Positions 16,002 through 25,663 of a stretch of 64,000 nt of DNA are shown here, piece by piece (position 1 is the stretch's first letter; each line of letters starts with the position of its first letter). Under the pieces are notes generated by a model. That model saw only the letters and a list, made by a program, of their open reading frames with translations. It was not told the origin of the DNA and did not search any database. Both the position numbers and the translations under genes were made by a program. Source of the stretch: Cyclobacteriaceae bacterium. GTDB taxonomy: Bacteria > Bacteroidota > Bacteroidia > Cytophagales > Cyclobacteriaceae. The stretch lies in assembly GCA_025808415.1 (NCBI GenBank), contig CP075525.1, positions 620,001 to 684,000 of the forward strand, in the 5' to 3' direction.

Positions 16002-18617
16002 TTACTCACTTCGCAATACCAGGGTTGGATTCGTTCCAATTGTTTTGCGCCCTTGTAACCAGATAATGATCAGGATGAGTAAAGCCGTTCCGACTACCGT
16101 AGATACAAATATCCACCAGGGGATAGCCGTACGATAAGCAAATCCGTTTAGCCATTGATTCGAAGAATACCAGGCGATAGGTGTGGATACGATAACTGCG
16201 AAGAGAAGCACCCACGAGAATTCTTTAAAAAGCACACCTAAAACTTCTGGAATGGACGCACCAAAGACTCTTCGAATTCCAATCTCTTTTGTTTTCCGCA
16301 TCACATTAAAAGTAGCTAAACCGGCTATTCCGATGATGGCGATCACCAATGCAATAATGGAAAAAATTATGACCAGTCGTGATGCCAGAATTTCTGTTTT
16401 GTATAACTCGTTGAATGTTTCATCCTGAAACCAATATTTCATGGTAAAGGTTGGCTCTATTTTTTTGTAAGCCGTATTCACAATTTCCTGAGCTTGCTGG
16501 GCCATGCCAGCTTGGTATTTTATGTAGATAGCTGAAACGTTGTAGATTTTTTTTCGGTAAAGAATTACAGGTTCTATTGCATTGTGAAGTGATGCTGTGT
16601 GGAAGTCGTTAACAACACCTACTATTTCACACGCAGCATCTCCGATTGTAATTTTTTCACCAATCGGATTATCAAAACCCATAATAGCCGCAGCTTTTTT
16701 TGAAATCAGTACCTCCGTTGCGAGGGAATCATGAATTTGTCGCTCAGCATGGAAATTGTTTCCATCCAGTAACTGTAAGCCAATCGTTTCCGGAAAGTCA
16801 TGGAAACAGCCAATTGTTTTAAAAGAAACTCGTAAATCAGGCGATTTGCCTTGCCAGGTAACACCTACATTTCCTCCACCTGTGCTTAACGGGTTTGAAT
16901 CGGACGCGCCAACACTCTCAATAATGGGATTGCTGAGTAAATCATTTTTGAAAGCATCGTAATTTTTTAGCAGTGTAAACGTTGGCTCAAGTCGTATGGT
17001 ATTACTTCGATCGAAACCCAGGTTGGTTTGGGTAATGAATTCCAATTGGCGAAACAGAATGCTTCCAAAAATTATAATCCCCACAGAAGCACTTAATTGA
17101 ACAACCATCAGTGCCTTTCTTAACCGAAGTGATCCGGTGGTAGCGTTTGACAGTTGTCCTTTTAAAATAGTTGCGGGTTGAAACGATGAGATGATAAAGG
17201 CAGGATAAAAACCGGCCATCAAAGCAATAAGGATTAACCCACTGGCTAAATACAGTGGTATTTTTTCGCTTAATAAATTCAAGGTTAACGGCTCTCCAAT
17301 CAACTGGCTGAAGAAGGGGAGTACGAGTTGCGTTACCAGGGCTGAAATCAGAAAGGCTACAAAAACAATAAAGAAAGCTTCGCCCATAAACTGAACAATT
17401 AAGCTGCCGCGGTAAGCCCCGGTAACTTTGCGTAGGCCGATTTCTTTTGCACGAAGAGCGGCACGGGCAGTTGCCATGTTTACAAAGTTTATTACGGCCA
17501 TCAGCATCACCAATATGCCTATAATGATAAACAGGGTTACGTATTCAATACGACCACCGCTGTTAAGCCCGTTTTCAAACTTGCTCTTCAGGTGCCAATC
17601 GGTGAAAGCGTATGCTTCATACTTGATATTTTGCGCCTTGTATGCGGCACTGATAACTTGTTCGTTGTTTAGTTTTTCCGTTAGCGTTTTTGTTTTAACC
17701 GGTAATTTTGTTTTCAGGTAAATGCTAAAAAACTGTTGTGCAAGCATGTCGTCATTAATGCCCCATTGCTTTTTGAGAATATCAAAGGGTAATGCAAAAT
17801 CAAACTGAATGGATGATTGTCCTGGAATATTTTTGAAAATGGAAGCAATTATCACTTCTCGGGTATCATCAATTTTTATGGTTTTGCCAATCGGGTTTTC
17901 TGATGAGAAAAGCGTTTGCGCCATTTTTTCTGAAATGGCAATCTGCGCAGGCTTGTTCAATGGATTCGTATCTCCGGAAAGTATTGGAAAGTTAAAATTA
18001 CTGAACAGCGTTTCATTGCTATAAATGCCGTTAAAGTAGATGCACTCGTTTGGTTTGCCTTCAGGCCGAAAACATAATTCATGCGGCCAACGATTGCCGG
18101 ATGAAATTCGCGTCATGCTCTCAATCTCCGGAACAGATGAAACATCCATATTGTTGCCAGCCACATCGTATGTTTGTATGGTGCCGTTGGCATCTACATG
18201 GGTAAGTACTTTATAAAGCTGTTCTTTGTTGTTATGAAACTGATCGAATGAATATTCATGACTTACCCAAAGCAAAATCAGGAAAGCGCAAGTAAAACCT
18301 GCAGCCAAACCGGTAACGTTAATAAACGAGTGCCCTGGATAACGTAAAAAATTGCGGAATGAAACTGTTAAAATGTTTTTAAGCATAGCAGCGTAGAAGA
18401 TGGTGTTTTCTTGATTCGGTTTTCTCTTCTTAATGTTCTTCCAACGGAAGAAGCGAAGGACATTCCAGATGAAAAGGAAGTCGGCCTTTCGTTTGTTATT
18501 CTTTGCTGTGCGATTGTAAAGTTCATGCACATCGCCTTGAATTTGCTCCAACAGGTCGGCACGACAGTACCATTCTAAAAAGTGTTCGGCCCATTTGGGT
18601 GGAGTACTTTTGTGCAT
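16002..18617 (-). CDS. MacB/FtsX-like ABC permease with N-terminal prefix domain (second copy)
   Basis: About 871 residues. Residues ~1-75 form a soluble prefix (PPKWAEHFLEWYCRADLLEQI, RKADFLFIWNVLRFFR) seen in PadR-linked permeases. Two FtsX units follow, each with a MacB-like periplasmic domain and membrane helices; FtsX signatures are RAKEIGLRKVTGAYRGSL and KTKEIGIRRVFGAS. No ATPase is fused or adjacent, so it must use one made elsewhere. I use ATG 18617 (MHKSTPP); TTG 18644 is an alternative. It follows a paralogue by 56 bp and the PadR gene, probably one transcript. Confidence 0.88.
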   Translation of the reverse strand: MHKSTPPKWAEHFLEWYCRADLLEQIQGDVHELYNRTAKNNKRKADFLFIWNVLRFFRWKNIKKRKPNQENTIFYAAMLKNILTVSFRNFLRYPGHSFINVTGLAAGFTCAFLILLWVSHEYSFDQFHNNKEQLYKVLTHVDANGTIQTYDVAGNNMDVSSVPEIESMTRISSGNRWPHELCFRPEGKPNECIYFNGIYSNETLFSNFNFPILSGDTNPLNKPAQIAISEKMAQTLFSSENPIGKTIKIDDTREVIIASIFKNIPGQSSIQFDFALPFDILKKQWGINDDMLAQQFFSIYLKTKLPVKTKTLTEKLNNEQVISAAYKAQNIKYEAYAFTDWHLKSKFENGLNSGGRIEYVTLFIIIGILVMLMAVINFVNMATARAALRAKEIGLRKVTGAYRGSLIVQFMGEAFFIVFVAFLISALVTQLVLPFFSQLIGEPLTLNLLSEKIPLYLASGLILIALMAGFYPAFIISSFQPATILKGQLSNATTGSLRLRKALMVVQLSASVGIIIFGSILFRQLEFITQTNLGFDRSNTIRLEPTFTLLKNYDAFKNDLLSNPIIESVGASDSNPLSTGGGNVGVTWQGKSPDLRVSFKTIGCFHDFPETIGLQLLDGNNFHAERQIHDSLATEVLISKKAAAIMGFDNPIGEKITIGDAACEIVGVVNDFHTASLHNAIEPVILYRKKIYNVSAIYIKYQAGMAQQAQEIVNTAYKKIEPTFTMKYWFQDETFNELYKTEILASRLVIIFSIIALVIAIIGIAGLATFNVMRKTKEIGIRRVFGASIPEVLGVLFKEFSWVLLFAVIVSTPIAWYSSNQWLNGFAYRTAIPWWIFVSTVVGTALLILIIIWLQGRKTIGTNPTLVLRSE

Positions 18618-18673
18618 ATATGTTTTTTGAATGGGTGTTGGCAAATATTTCGAGATGCTATTTTCTTATCGAC

Positions 18674-21268
18674 TTACTCATTTCTAAGTGTAATCACAGG
18701 ATTCTCCTTTACTATACGATACAGCTGTGTAGCCACTGTAAGAAATACTGAAATCACCATTAGTCCAAACGTAACAATCAGCGGCCATTGTGGTAATGGC
18801 ATGGGATCGGGGTAAACGACCAGGTGTAGTTGTGCCGTCAAGTAATAGCCGATAATGGATCCAAATACAAATGCACCCAAGATCACTAGCCAGTACTCCC
18901 GACTCATCAATTTAAAAATAGTGAGCGTGTCGGCACCAAAAATTTTTCGAACACTAAACTCTTTTAGTCTCCTTGAAAGATCGTAAGACACCAATCCGAA
19001 CAGGCCCATACAGGCAAGGATTAATGCCATCATGGAAATGAAATACATAATTTTGCTGTCAGAACGTGTATTATGATAGAAGCTACCGAATACCTCGCCC
19101 TGATTTTTACCCAGATAAGCATCATCGGGAGCAATAGATGGCCATGTTTTTCGAATTAATTCAGTTACAGTTTCAATCTGTCCAGGTTTACTCTTCACAA
19201 CAAAGTAGGTGAATTCATTTTCGGGTACGATGTGCATCAAAGCGGGCGCAAGTTTTTTGTCAAAATCTTCGTAATAAAAATTCTGCACCACACCAATTAC
19301 TGAATATTTGTCGCCATGAAATGTTAGCATTTCGTTAAGCGGTTCACTCCATCCCATCTTTTTTACCAGCACTTCGTTTACGATTACAGCTGCTTGCTTA
19401 TCGGAAGCTGAAGCTGTGCTGAAGAAGCGGCCTTCTTTTAATCGAAGGTTCATGGTTTGCGCATAATCAACCCCTACAGGAAAACGGGTCACTTGTATTT
19501 CTTTGTCGTGACTGGAAACGCTTGTGAGCTCATCTTCATCGCCAATATGGCTGGCCGAGCCTGCGTATTGCACTACCTGGCTTTGTTGCGATAGCAGGTT
19601 ACTTAGCGCCTGAAACTGATCTTTGCCGTGAATAGGAAAATAGGCAATGTCTTGATGATCATAGCCCCAATCTTTTGTTTCGAAATAAGTACGGTTACTT
19701 ATTGAAAGCATGGAGAAAATAATAGTAGTAAATGAAATAGCAAACTGAAAACCCAACATGCTTTTACTGAAGAAACCTTTGCGCCCAAACTTTTCGTTGC
19801 CTTTCAGAATATAAATGGCATTAAACGAGGAAACATACAGCGAGGGATATGCTCCTGAAATAATAGCGATTAAGAACAATGTTCCGCCAAAGAAGATCAG
19901 CAAGGCCTGGGTAGAGGAAAATGAAAATGGCACATTGATAGGGTATAACGAATTGAAAGCAGGCACCATAATTAAGTAAGCCAGGGCCGTTCCGGCTGCA
20001 AGGGCTATAGAGCACAATACCAGATTTTCAACCATGTATTGCAATATCACCTGGGCTTTGCTTCCGCCAATTACTTTGCGAATGCCGATTTCTTTTAGCC
20101 GTAAAGTTACCGAGGCAATAGAAACGTTCATGTAATTGAAACACGACAGCACCAATAGAAACAATACAATGGTACTGATAACGATAATGGTAGTGGGATG
20201 TATATCCCAAGAAAGGCTATCCACTATTTCATAACTTCTTGCGGAAACATCGCGTATGGGGACCCAGTCGATGCCTTGCATCTGAAATTTTTCGTTGGCC
20301 TGATTCTGCAATTTCTGATATTCATTAATGGCAGTAGCAAGTGAGGCAGGCTGCCGACCCTCCTTCATGAGCACGAATGTTGAGCGTGCCCATGTTGCCC
20401 AATTTGCGTATTCGCTTCCTCGATATTCTTCCCAAAACGACATCGGGATTATTATGGTAAAATGCATACTCGATTTTTCAATCATGTTGTCGGCCACTGC
20501 GCTTACGTAAAAAAGCACGGGCTGCCCGGTATCAAACTTTATGGATAGTTCTTTGCCAATGGCATTATCTGTTCCGAAATATTTCTCAGCCGTTTTGCGA
20601 CTAAGCACAATATCGTGTTTTTCGTTGAGCGGATTTTGTCGGCCGCTAATGATTGGGTAATTGAAAATATCGAAAAATGTGCTATCGGCACACCACAATG
20701 TTTCATTAAACACTTGGTCTTGATGGCGTACGCTTAAATCACCAAGCTTTTGAATCCGCACCATATTTTCTACGGATGATTGTTCGGCAATCAATGCAGG
20801 CCCGAGCAAGTAAGGTGAGCGTGCCCAGGTTTCGGTTTCATCGCCTGTTTTTACTTCACTGACTGCCAGGTATAGCCTGTCTTTATTTGCATGAAACGAA
20901 TCGAGATCATAAAACGAATCGACCAGCAGAAACACACTGATGCAACAAGAAATGGCCATGGCCAAGCCGGAAATATTGATGACAGAATGAATAAGCTGGC
21001 GATTGATATTGCGAAGACCTGAGATGAAGTAACTTTTTAACATGCTGATATTGATAGTGGATGAAGAATATTTTTGTTTTTTACGAATATTTCGAAACCG
21101 AAAAAAGCGCAACACATTCCAGATGAAAAGGAAGTCGGCTTTTCGTTTGCTATTCTTTGCTGTGCGATTGTAAAGTTCATAGGCATCTCCCTGAATTTCT
21201 TCAAGTAGATCTGGATGGCAGTACCACTCAAGAAATCGATCGGCCCAGCGCGGAGGTGAAATTTTCAT
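18674..21268 (-). CDS. MacB/FtsX-like ABC permease with N-terminal prefix domain (first copy)
   Basis: About 864 residues with the same design as its downstream paralogue: prefix domain (PPRWADRFLEWYCHPDLLEEI, RKADFLFIWNVLRFFR), MacB-like periplasmic domains and two FtsX transmembrane units (RLKEIGIRKVIGGSKAQV and RLKEFSVRKIFGADTL). Such proteins handle efflux or lipoprotein and envelope functions with a separate ATPase; none is encoded nearby. I use ATG 21268 (MKISPPRW), 7 bp after the PadR stop; TTG 21283 would overlap PadR by 8 bp. Adjacent paralogues suggest local duplication. Confidence 0.88.
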   Translation of the reverse strand: MKISPPRWADRFLEWYCHPDLLEEIQGDAYELYNRTAKNSKRKADFLFIWNVLRFFRFRNIRKKQKYSSSTINISMLKSYFISGLRNINRQLIHSVINISGLAMAISCCISVFLLVDSFYDLDSFHANKDRLYLAVSEVKTGDETETWARSPYLLGPALIAEQSSVENMVRIQKLGDLSVRHQDQVFNETLWCADSTFFDIFNYPIISGRQNPLNEKHDIVLSRKTAEKYFGTDNAIGKELSIKFDTGQPVLFYVSAVADNMIEKSSMHFTIIIPMSFWEEYRGSEYANWATWARSTFVLMKEGRQPASLATAINEYQKLQNQANEKFQMQGIDWVPIRDVSARSYEIVDSLSWDIHPTTIIVISTIVLFLLVLSCFNYMNVSIASVTLRLKEIGIRKVIGGSKAQVILQYMVENLVLCSIALAAGTALAYLIMVPAFNSLYPINVPFSFSSTQALLIFFGGTLFLIAIISGAYPSLYVSSFNAIYILKGNEKFGRKGFFSKSMLGFQFAISFTTIIFSMLSISNRTYFETKDWGYDHQDIAYFPIHGKDQFQALSNLLSQQSQVVQYAGSASHIGDEDELTSVSSHDKEIQVTRFPVGVDYAQTMNLRLKEGRFFSTASASDKQAAVIVNEVLVKKMGWSEPLNEMLTFHGDKYSVIGVVQNFYYEDFDKKLAPALMHIVPENEFTYFVVKSKPGQIETVTELIRKTWPSIAPDDAYLGKNQGEVFGSFYHNTRSDSKIMYFISMMALILACMGLFGLVSYDLSRRLKEFSVRKIFGADTLTIFKLMSREYWLVILGAFVFGSIIGYYLTAQLHLVVYPDPMPLPQWPLIVTFGLMVISVFLTVATQLYRIVKENPVITLRNE

Positions 21269-21275
21269 ATTGCGA

Positions 21276-21614
21276 TCAGGCAAGTCTGAATTGTAATGCC
21301 ATTTTCGGTATCTGATTGAAAAGCTGCGTGCGCAGTTCGTTTGCTTCTTCCAGTGCGCGTTTTCCGGCTGCGGTCAAAACAAAAATCCGCTTTCTTCGCC
21401 CACCCCGTTCCTCAGTCGGGTCGCTCATTTTGGATTTTAATAATCCTTTTTCTTCCAGCCGAGTAAGTACCGAATGAACAGCACTGATGTTTAAACTTCT
21501 GCCGGCTTGTTTTTCAATTTCATCCATTACGGCAACACCGTAAGCTTCCGGATATAAAATGCCCACGGTTAACAAAATGAGTTCTTCCAGTTCTCCCAGG
21601 TAGGTTCCTTTCAT
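21276..21614 (-). CDS. PadR-family transcriptional regulator
   Basis: A 112-residue winged-helix protein: LGELEELILLTVGILYPEAYGVAVMDEIEKQAG, then ISAVHSVLTRLEEKGLLKS and a wing with RGGRRKRIFVLT, typical PadR features. In Cytophagales such genes often head units of prefix-domain FtsX permeases and are thought to control them. The start codon lies only 8 bp from a 67-bp inverted repeat (21623-21689), so the leader or promoter must include that element. Confidence 0.93.
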   Translation of the reverse strand: MKGTYLGELEELILLTVGILYPEAYGVAVMDEIEKQAGRSLNISAVHSVLTRLEEKGLLKSKMSDPTEERGGRRKRIFVLTAAGKRALEEANELRTQLFNQIPKMALQFRLA

Positions 21615-21622
21615 AATGATAG

Positions 21623-21689
21623 TGTCACCCTGAGCCTGTCGAAGGGTGAGTTTTATGATTAGTCAGGTTTCGACAGGCTCAACCTGACA
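21623..21689. repeat. Dispersed-type inverted repeat in front of the PadR gene
   Basis: Left arm TGTCACCCTGAGCCTGTCGAA and right arm (reverse complement) TGTCAGGTTGAGCCTGTCGAA face each other across 17 bp; the triplets that differ (CCC/GGT and GGG/ACC) pair locally within each arm. This core (GAGCCTGTCGAA) is a very common intergenic repeat in Bacteroidota. It starts 8 bp from the PadR ATG. Confidence 0.75.
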
Positions 21690-21785
21690 TGAATTAGTTC
21701 TACGAACGTGAAAGATATAGATATGTTTCATTTTTGTAGAAGTAAATAATCTGAACTTTAGAAATCCTTATCTTTTGACTTAAAA

Positions 21786-22526
21786 TTGAAGATTTTGAAG
21801 GCTGTTTCAATTTATCCGGTTAGCGAAAGTGCCCTGACGATTTGTTTGGGAAACGAATTGAATGCCGTAGTAAATGACAGGGTCTTTAGACTTTATAATC
21901 ACCTGCGCAAACAAGTCAATCCTTTTTGGAAGGACCTGATTCCAGCATATTGTACGCTTACGGTAGTATATGATATAAAAGAAATGCGCAAGCACAGTCA
22001 ATCGGCATTTAAGTGGGTTAGTAAGCAATTAAAAGAAGCAATTGACCAATGTGATGATGCTGGAATTCTTCCAAGTCGACAACTTTCTATTCCCGTTTGT
22101 TATGAGTCCGAATTCGGATTTGATTTGAAGTCGCTGTCCAAAGCAAAAAAACTTTCCATTGATCAGGTGATTAAACTTCATACCGCGCAAACGTATCGTG
22201 TGTTCATGCTTGGGTTCTTACCCGGCTTTCCCTACATGGGCATTGTGAATGATAAAATCGCCACACCCCGATTGTCTTCTCCACGAAAACTTGTTCCTGC
22301 AGGTAGTGTTGGTATTGCCGGAAATCAAACAGGGATTTACCCACTTGATTCTCCGGGAGGTTGGAATATAATTGGGCGGACGCCTCTGCAAATTTTTAAT
22401 CCCCGTGTCAGTGTCCTCACGGACACATCTCTGCTTCAACCCGGTGATGAAGTGAAATTTTATTCTATCACTAAAGAGGAATTTCATTCGTTCGATCAAG
22501 AGAATTTTAACCCGCTATCAGCATGA
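21786..22526 (+). CDS. pxpB: 5-oxoprolinase subunit PxpB
   Basis: A 246-residue protein of the KipI/allophanate-hydrolase-subunit-1 family. Signature segments: QVIKLHTAQTYRVFMLGFLPGFPYMG, then ATPRLSSPRKLVPAGSVGIAGNQTGIYP and GGWNIIGRTPLQIFNP. With PxpC and PxpA it forms the ATP-dependent enzyme that opens 5-oxoproline (pyroglutamate), a damage product of glutamine and glutamate, to glutamate. The start is a TTG (21786); no ATG lies nearby in frame. It overlaps pxpC by 4 bp. Confidence 0.93.
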   Translation: MKILKAVSIYPVSESALTICLGNELNAVVNDRVFRLYNHLRKQVNPFWKDLIPAYCTLTVVYDIKEMRKHSQSAFKWVSKQLKEAIDQCDDAGILPSRQLSIPVCYESEFGFDLKSLSKAKKLSIDQVIKLHTAQTYRVFMLGFLPGFPYMGIVNDKIATPRLSSPRKLVPAGSVGIAGNQTGIYPLDSPGGWNIIGRTPLQIFNPRVSVLTDTSLLQPGDEVKFYSITKEEFHSFDQENFNPLSA

Positions 22527-23503
22527 GCATTGAGGTGATCAAAGCGGGTATGGCCGATTCGGTTCAGGATACCGGGCGGTTTGGTTATCAGCACCTGGGC
22601 ATAAATCCAAGTGGTGTCATGGACCAGAATGCCATGAAGATTGCCAATGCGTTGGTTGGGAATCCATTGAATGAAGCGATTGTTGAAATGAGTTTTCCTG
22701 CTGCTGCGCTTCGGTTTAATTCTCCAGCGGTAATATGCATTAGTGGTGCTGACTTTACACCAAAACTCAATGGTAGAAATATTCCAGTAAATCAACCGGT
22801 TGTTGTTACATCCGGAAGTGAGTTGAAGTTTACAAAGATGATGCATGGCGCATGGTGTTACCTTGCTGTGCAGGGTGGATATGAACTAACCGAATGGCTC
22901 GGGAGCGACAGCACGAGCACAAAAGCCAAAGCTGGTGGAATGGAAGGTAGATTTTTAAAAAAGGGCGATATAATTTCGTTCAGCAAACAGATCAAGGAAG
23001 CAGTAACAAAAGTATTCCCCTGGCGCGCGGATGTTTCGGAGTTTTATGAGCCAGCACCTATGAAAATGCAGCCAGTGAGGTGTATTCAGGGAAATGAATT
23101 TGATTGGTTAACAAAGGGATCGCAGAAAGATTTTTTGAAGCATAATTTTATCGTCAGCAGGCAAAGCGACCGGATGGGTTATCGGTTGGAAGGAACGGAA
23201 TCGAAACAATCCAAAAAACAGGAATTACTTTCAACAGCCGTTTCATTTGGGACGATACAATTGTTGCCTAACGGTGAGTTGATAGCGTTGATGGCCGATC
23301 ATCAAACTACAGGTGGTTATCCAAGAATAGCGCATGTTATTACCGCTGATCGGTCGCGATTGGCGCAATGTCGCCCAGCTGAAAAAATTTCTTTTTCCTT
23401 TGTGGATATAAAAGAAGCAGAAGCTTTGCTCCTGAAACAGGAGCAGAGTTTAAGTCAATTACAGCAAGCGTGTAAATTTAAATTGAGAGAGCACGAATTA
23501 TGA
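22523..23503 (+). CDS. pxpC: 5-oxoprolinase subunit PxpC
   Basis: A 326-residue protein of the KipA/biotin-dependent carboxyltransferase-like family. Seen: GMADSVQDTGRFGYQHLGINPSGVMD at the N-terminus, GAWCYLAVQGGYEL, and DRMGYRLEG plus MADHQTTGGYPRIAHVI near the C-terminus. It is the partner of PxpB in the pyroglutamate-opening enzyme. Start and stop overlap the flanking genes by 4 bp (ATGA) on both sides, so translation is coupled. Confidence 0.94.
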   Translation: MSIEVIKAGMADSVQDTGRFGYQHLGINPSGVMDQNAMKIANALVGNPLNEAIVEMSFPAAALRFNSPAVICISGADFTPKLNGRNIPVNQPVVVTSGSELKFTKMMHGAWCYLAVQGGYELTEWLGSDSTSTKAKAGGMEGRFLKKGDIISFSKQIKEAVTKVFPWRADVSEFYEPAPMKMQPVRCIQGNEFDWLTKGSQKDFLKHNFIVSRQSDRMGYRLEGTESKQSKKQELLSTAVSFGTIQLLPNGELIALMADHQTTGGYPRIAHVITADRSRLAQCRPAEKISFSFVDIKEAEALLLKQEQSLSQLQQACKFKLREHEL

Positions 23504-24243
23504 CTATCGACCTGAATTGCGATATGGGTGAAGGCATGATGAACGATGCGGCCATTATGCCGCACATCAGCAGCGCCAACATTGCCTGTGGGTATCATGC
23601 TGGCGATGAAGCCACCATACGTAAAACAATTGATTTGTGCTTAAAATATAATGTTGCGATTGGGGTGCATCCGGGTTTTAACGACAAACTAAATTTCGGA
23701 CGCGTGCCTGTTCGGTGGACTTTAGATGAACTGTACCAGTTAGTTTGGAAGCAGTTGGAAATTATGGATACAATCTGCAAAGAAAAGCAGGCAAAGCTTC
23801 ATCATGTTAAACCGCATGGCGCATTGTACAACATGGCGGCAAAAGATAATGCGATGAGTCGCACGATCGCACAAGCTGTAAAAGACTTTAATCCTAACTT
23901 GGTTTACTATGGATTAAGCGGAAGCATAATGATTTCGGAAGCCCGTGCACTTGGCTTGAAAACCATGCATGAAGTTTTTGCTGATCGGACGTATCAGGAT
24001 GACGGAACATTAACTCCCCGTAGCCAGGTAAAAGCCCTGATTGAAAAGAGTGAAGATGCTATTAACCAGGTCTTGCAAATGCTCATGGAGAATTCGGTAA
24101 AAACAATTACTGGTGAAGTTATCCCGATAAAGGCCGATACCATCTGCATCCATGGCGATGGTAAGCATGCTGTTGAGTTTACCAGGCAGTTGCACAAAAT
24201 ACTTACGAAGAAAGGTTTCAAAATTTCATCCCGGCAATTGTAA
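23500..24243 (+). CDS. pxpA: 5-oxoprolinase subunit PxpA (LamB/YcsF family)
   Basis: A 247-residue protein that begins DLNCDMGEG, the LamB/YcsF hallmark, followed by SSANIACGYHAGDEATI, GVHPGFNDKLNFGR, KPHGALYNMA, EVFADRTYQDDGTLTPRSQ and a C-terminal CIHGDGKHAVEF. It completes the three-subunit 5-oxoprolinase. The usual PxpA metal and acid residues (Asp, His, Glu) are present. Last of the three overlapping pxp genes; a membrane protein follows 45 bp later. Confidence 0.95.
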   Translation: MTIDLNCDMGEGMMNDAAIMPHISSANIACGYHAGDEATIRKTIDLCLKYNVAIGVHPGFNDKLNFGRVPVRWTLDELYQLVWKQLEIMDTICKEKQAKLHHVKPHGALYNMAAKDNAMSRTIAQAVKDFNPNLVYYGLSGSIMISEARALGLKTMHEVFADRTYQDDGTLTPRSQVKALIEKSEDAINQVLQMLMENSVKTITGEVIPIKADTICIHGDGKHAVEFTRQLHKILTKKGFKISSRQL

Positions 24244-24288
24244 CATAGATAATATCAGTTCGTCTCGACTCAAAAACAATCTCAGGCT

Positions 24289-24930
24289 ATGCTGAATTTT
24301 ATTGATCACTGGAGGCAGAAAACCTTTCTACAGATTTTTACCATTTACCTGCGCTACCTGATTGGCGGGGCGTTTGTGATTGCGGCTTTTGGCATGGGCA
24401 AGGTTACCGCTAAAAAAGTAAGCCTGATGGGTTCTCTTGATAAACCCATTCAGGATTTGGAACCCATACAACAATTTTTTCGGGTGATGATCGATTCGGG
24501 AATGTATTGGCAGTTTATTGGATGGACTCAAATTATTGCAGGAGCCTTATTGATGACGCAGCGATTCGCGAGACTTGGGGCGGTGATTTTTTTCGGACTC
24601 ATCCTGAATATTTTCTTAATCACGGTGGCCTATAAATTTACCGGTACGCCTATCATTACGGGATTGATGCTACTGGCCGTTACCTATCTTTTGGTTTGGG
24701 ACCTACGATCATTACAGTTTTTATTTGTTGACGATGTGAAGCTTATTCGCGTGCCTTTGAAAGTGATGGAAAGCGCTTACTGGATTTGGCTCGGATTCAT
24801 TATGCTCATTACGGTTGTCGGCCTGGCGATTTATTACCCTGACTTAAGTTTGCAATTAGGGATTCCTTTTTTGGAAGGATTAATTGGATTTATCCTGTTC
24901 TTTACTGTACGAAAAAGATTTTTTACGTAG
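24289..24930 (+). CDS. DoxX-like inner-membrane protein
   Basis: A 213-residue protein with about five or six hydrophobic helices (YLRYLIGGAFVIAAFGMGK, WQFIGWTQIIAGALLMTQR, LGAVIFFGLILNIFLITVA, ITGLMLLAVTYLLVWDL, WIWLGFIMLITVVGLAIYY, FLEGLIGFILFFTV). The RFARLGAVIFFGLILNIF pattern resembles DoxX-type proteins, whose role is mostly unknown. It lies 45 bp after pxpA on the same strand, but the link to pyroglutamate use may be chance. Confidence 0.65.
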   Translation: MLNFIDHWRQKTFLQIFTIYLRYLIGGAFVIAAFGMGKVTAKKVSLMGSLDKPIQDLEPIQQFFRVMIDSGMYWQFIGWTQIIAGALLMTQRFARLGAVIFFGLILNIFLITVAYKFTGTPIITGLMLLAVTYLLVWDLRSLQFLFVDDVKLIRVPLKVMESAYWIWLGFIMLITVVGLAIYYPDLSLQLGIPFLEGLIGFILFFTVRKRFFT

Positions 24931-25014
24931 ACAGGACTAGCGCTCACTTTTTTATAAGCGATGATTTGCTGTAAACACAAGTCATTGTATAAATCCGAAC
25001 TGCAGTAGTTGGGG

Positions 25015-25046
25015 TTGTAATAGAACCCTGATTAGCACTATTTTTG
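25015..25046 (+). promoter_or_regulatory. Promoter of the frameshifted gene and serine hydrolase
   Basis: TTG (25015-25017) and TATTTTTG (25039-25046) match the -33/-7 elements with 21 bp between, 17 bp before the first ATG at 25063. Confidence 0.5.
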
Positions 25047-25062
25047 GTTTCATTCATGGCTT

Positions 25063-25663
25063 ATGATAAACATGTTTAAAACTATTCTTCTCATCGTGTT
25101 GATCTCGGGTTCATACCATAGCCTGGCTCAACGAAAGTTATCAACCATTTCTGTTGAAGCCGGTAATGCCGTTACAGCCCTCCCTTTTCTTGGAGCCCCT
25201 CAGTTGTTCTATTCCAATTATCATCCGTATATAACGGTGGGCACAGCGCTGGTGTGGAACGAAAAAGGAAAGCACGCTTGGGAGCAGACCTTTAATCTTG
25301 GCTATATCTATCACCGGTTTGTGCAACACAGCATTCCATTATTTACAGAAACGGTTTACCGCCTCAACACTGGTAAAAATTTTGCGCTCCGGGGCGCATT
25401 TGGGAGTAGGGTATCTGCACAGCATTCCCGGTACAGACCGGTTTGAACTTAATGATGATGGTGAGTATGAGAAAATTAAAAACCTGGGTCGGGCTCAAGG
25501 TATGGGTAAAATTTCTTTTTCAGGTTTGTACAGGGTGAACAGCAGTTACAGTTTATCGCTGAATTATGGCGTGATTATGCAGGGCCCTTTTGTAAAGTCC
25601 TATGTTCCATTGCTGCCTTACAATACTATTCAGTTGGGCGTTCATAAATCCATAACTAGATGA
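25063..25663 (+). pseudogene. Secreted or outer-membrane protein gene interrupted by a frameshift
   Basis: Frame 1 gives a signal peptide (LLIVLISGSYHSLAQ) and beta-rich sequence up to LNTGKNFALRG, then runs into a TGA at 25444. The next frame continues the same protein as LGVGYLHSIPGTDRFELNDDG and ends SYVPLLPYNTIQLGVHKS. The joint product would be about 200 residues and looks like a small barrel or periplasmic protein. The switch falls at a GGGG run at 25391-25394; removing one G restores a single frame. It may be a real mutation or a sequencing error. The last ATGA overlaps the start of the serine hydrolase gene. Confidence 0.75.
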
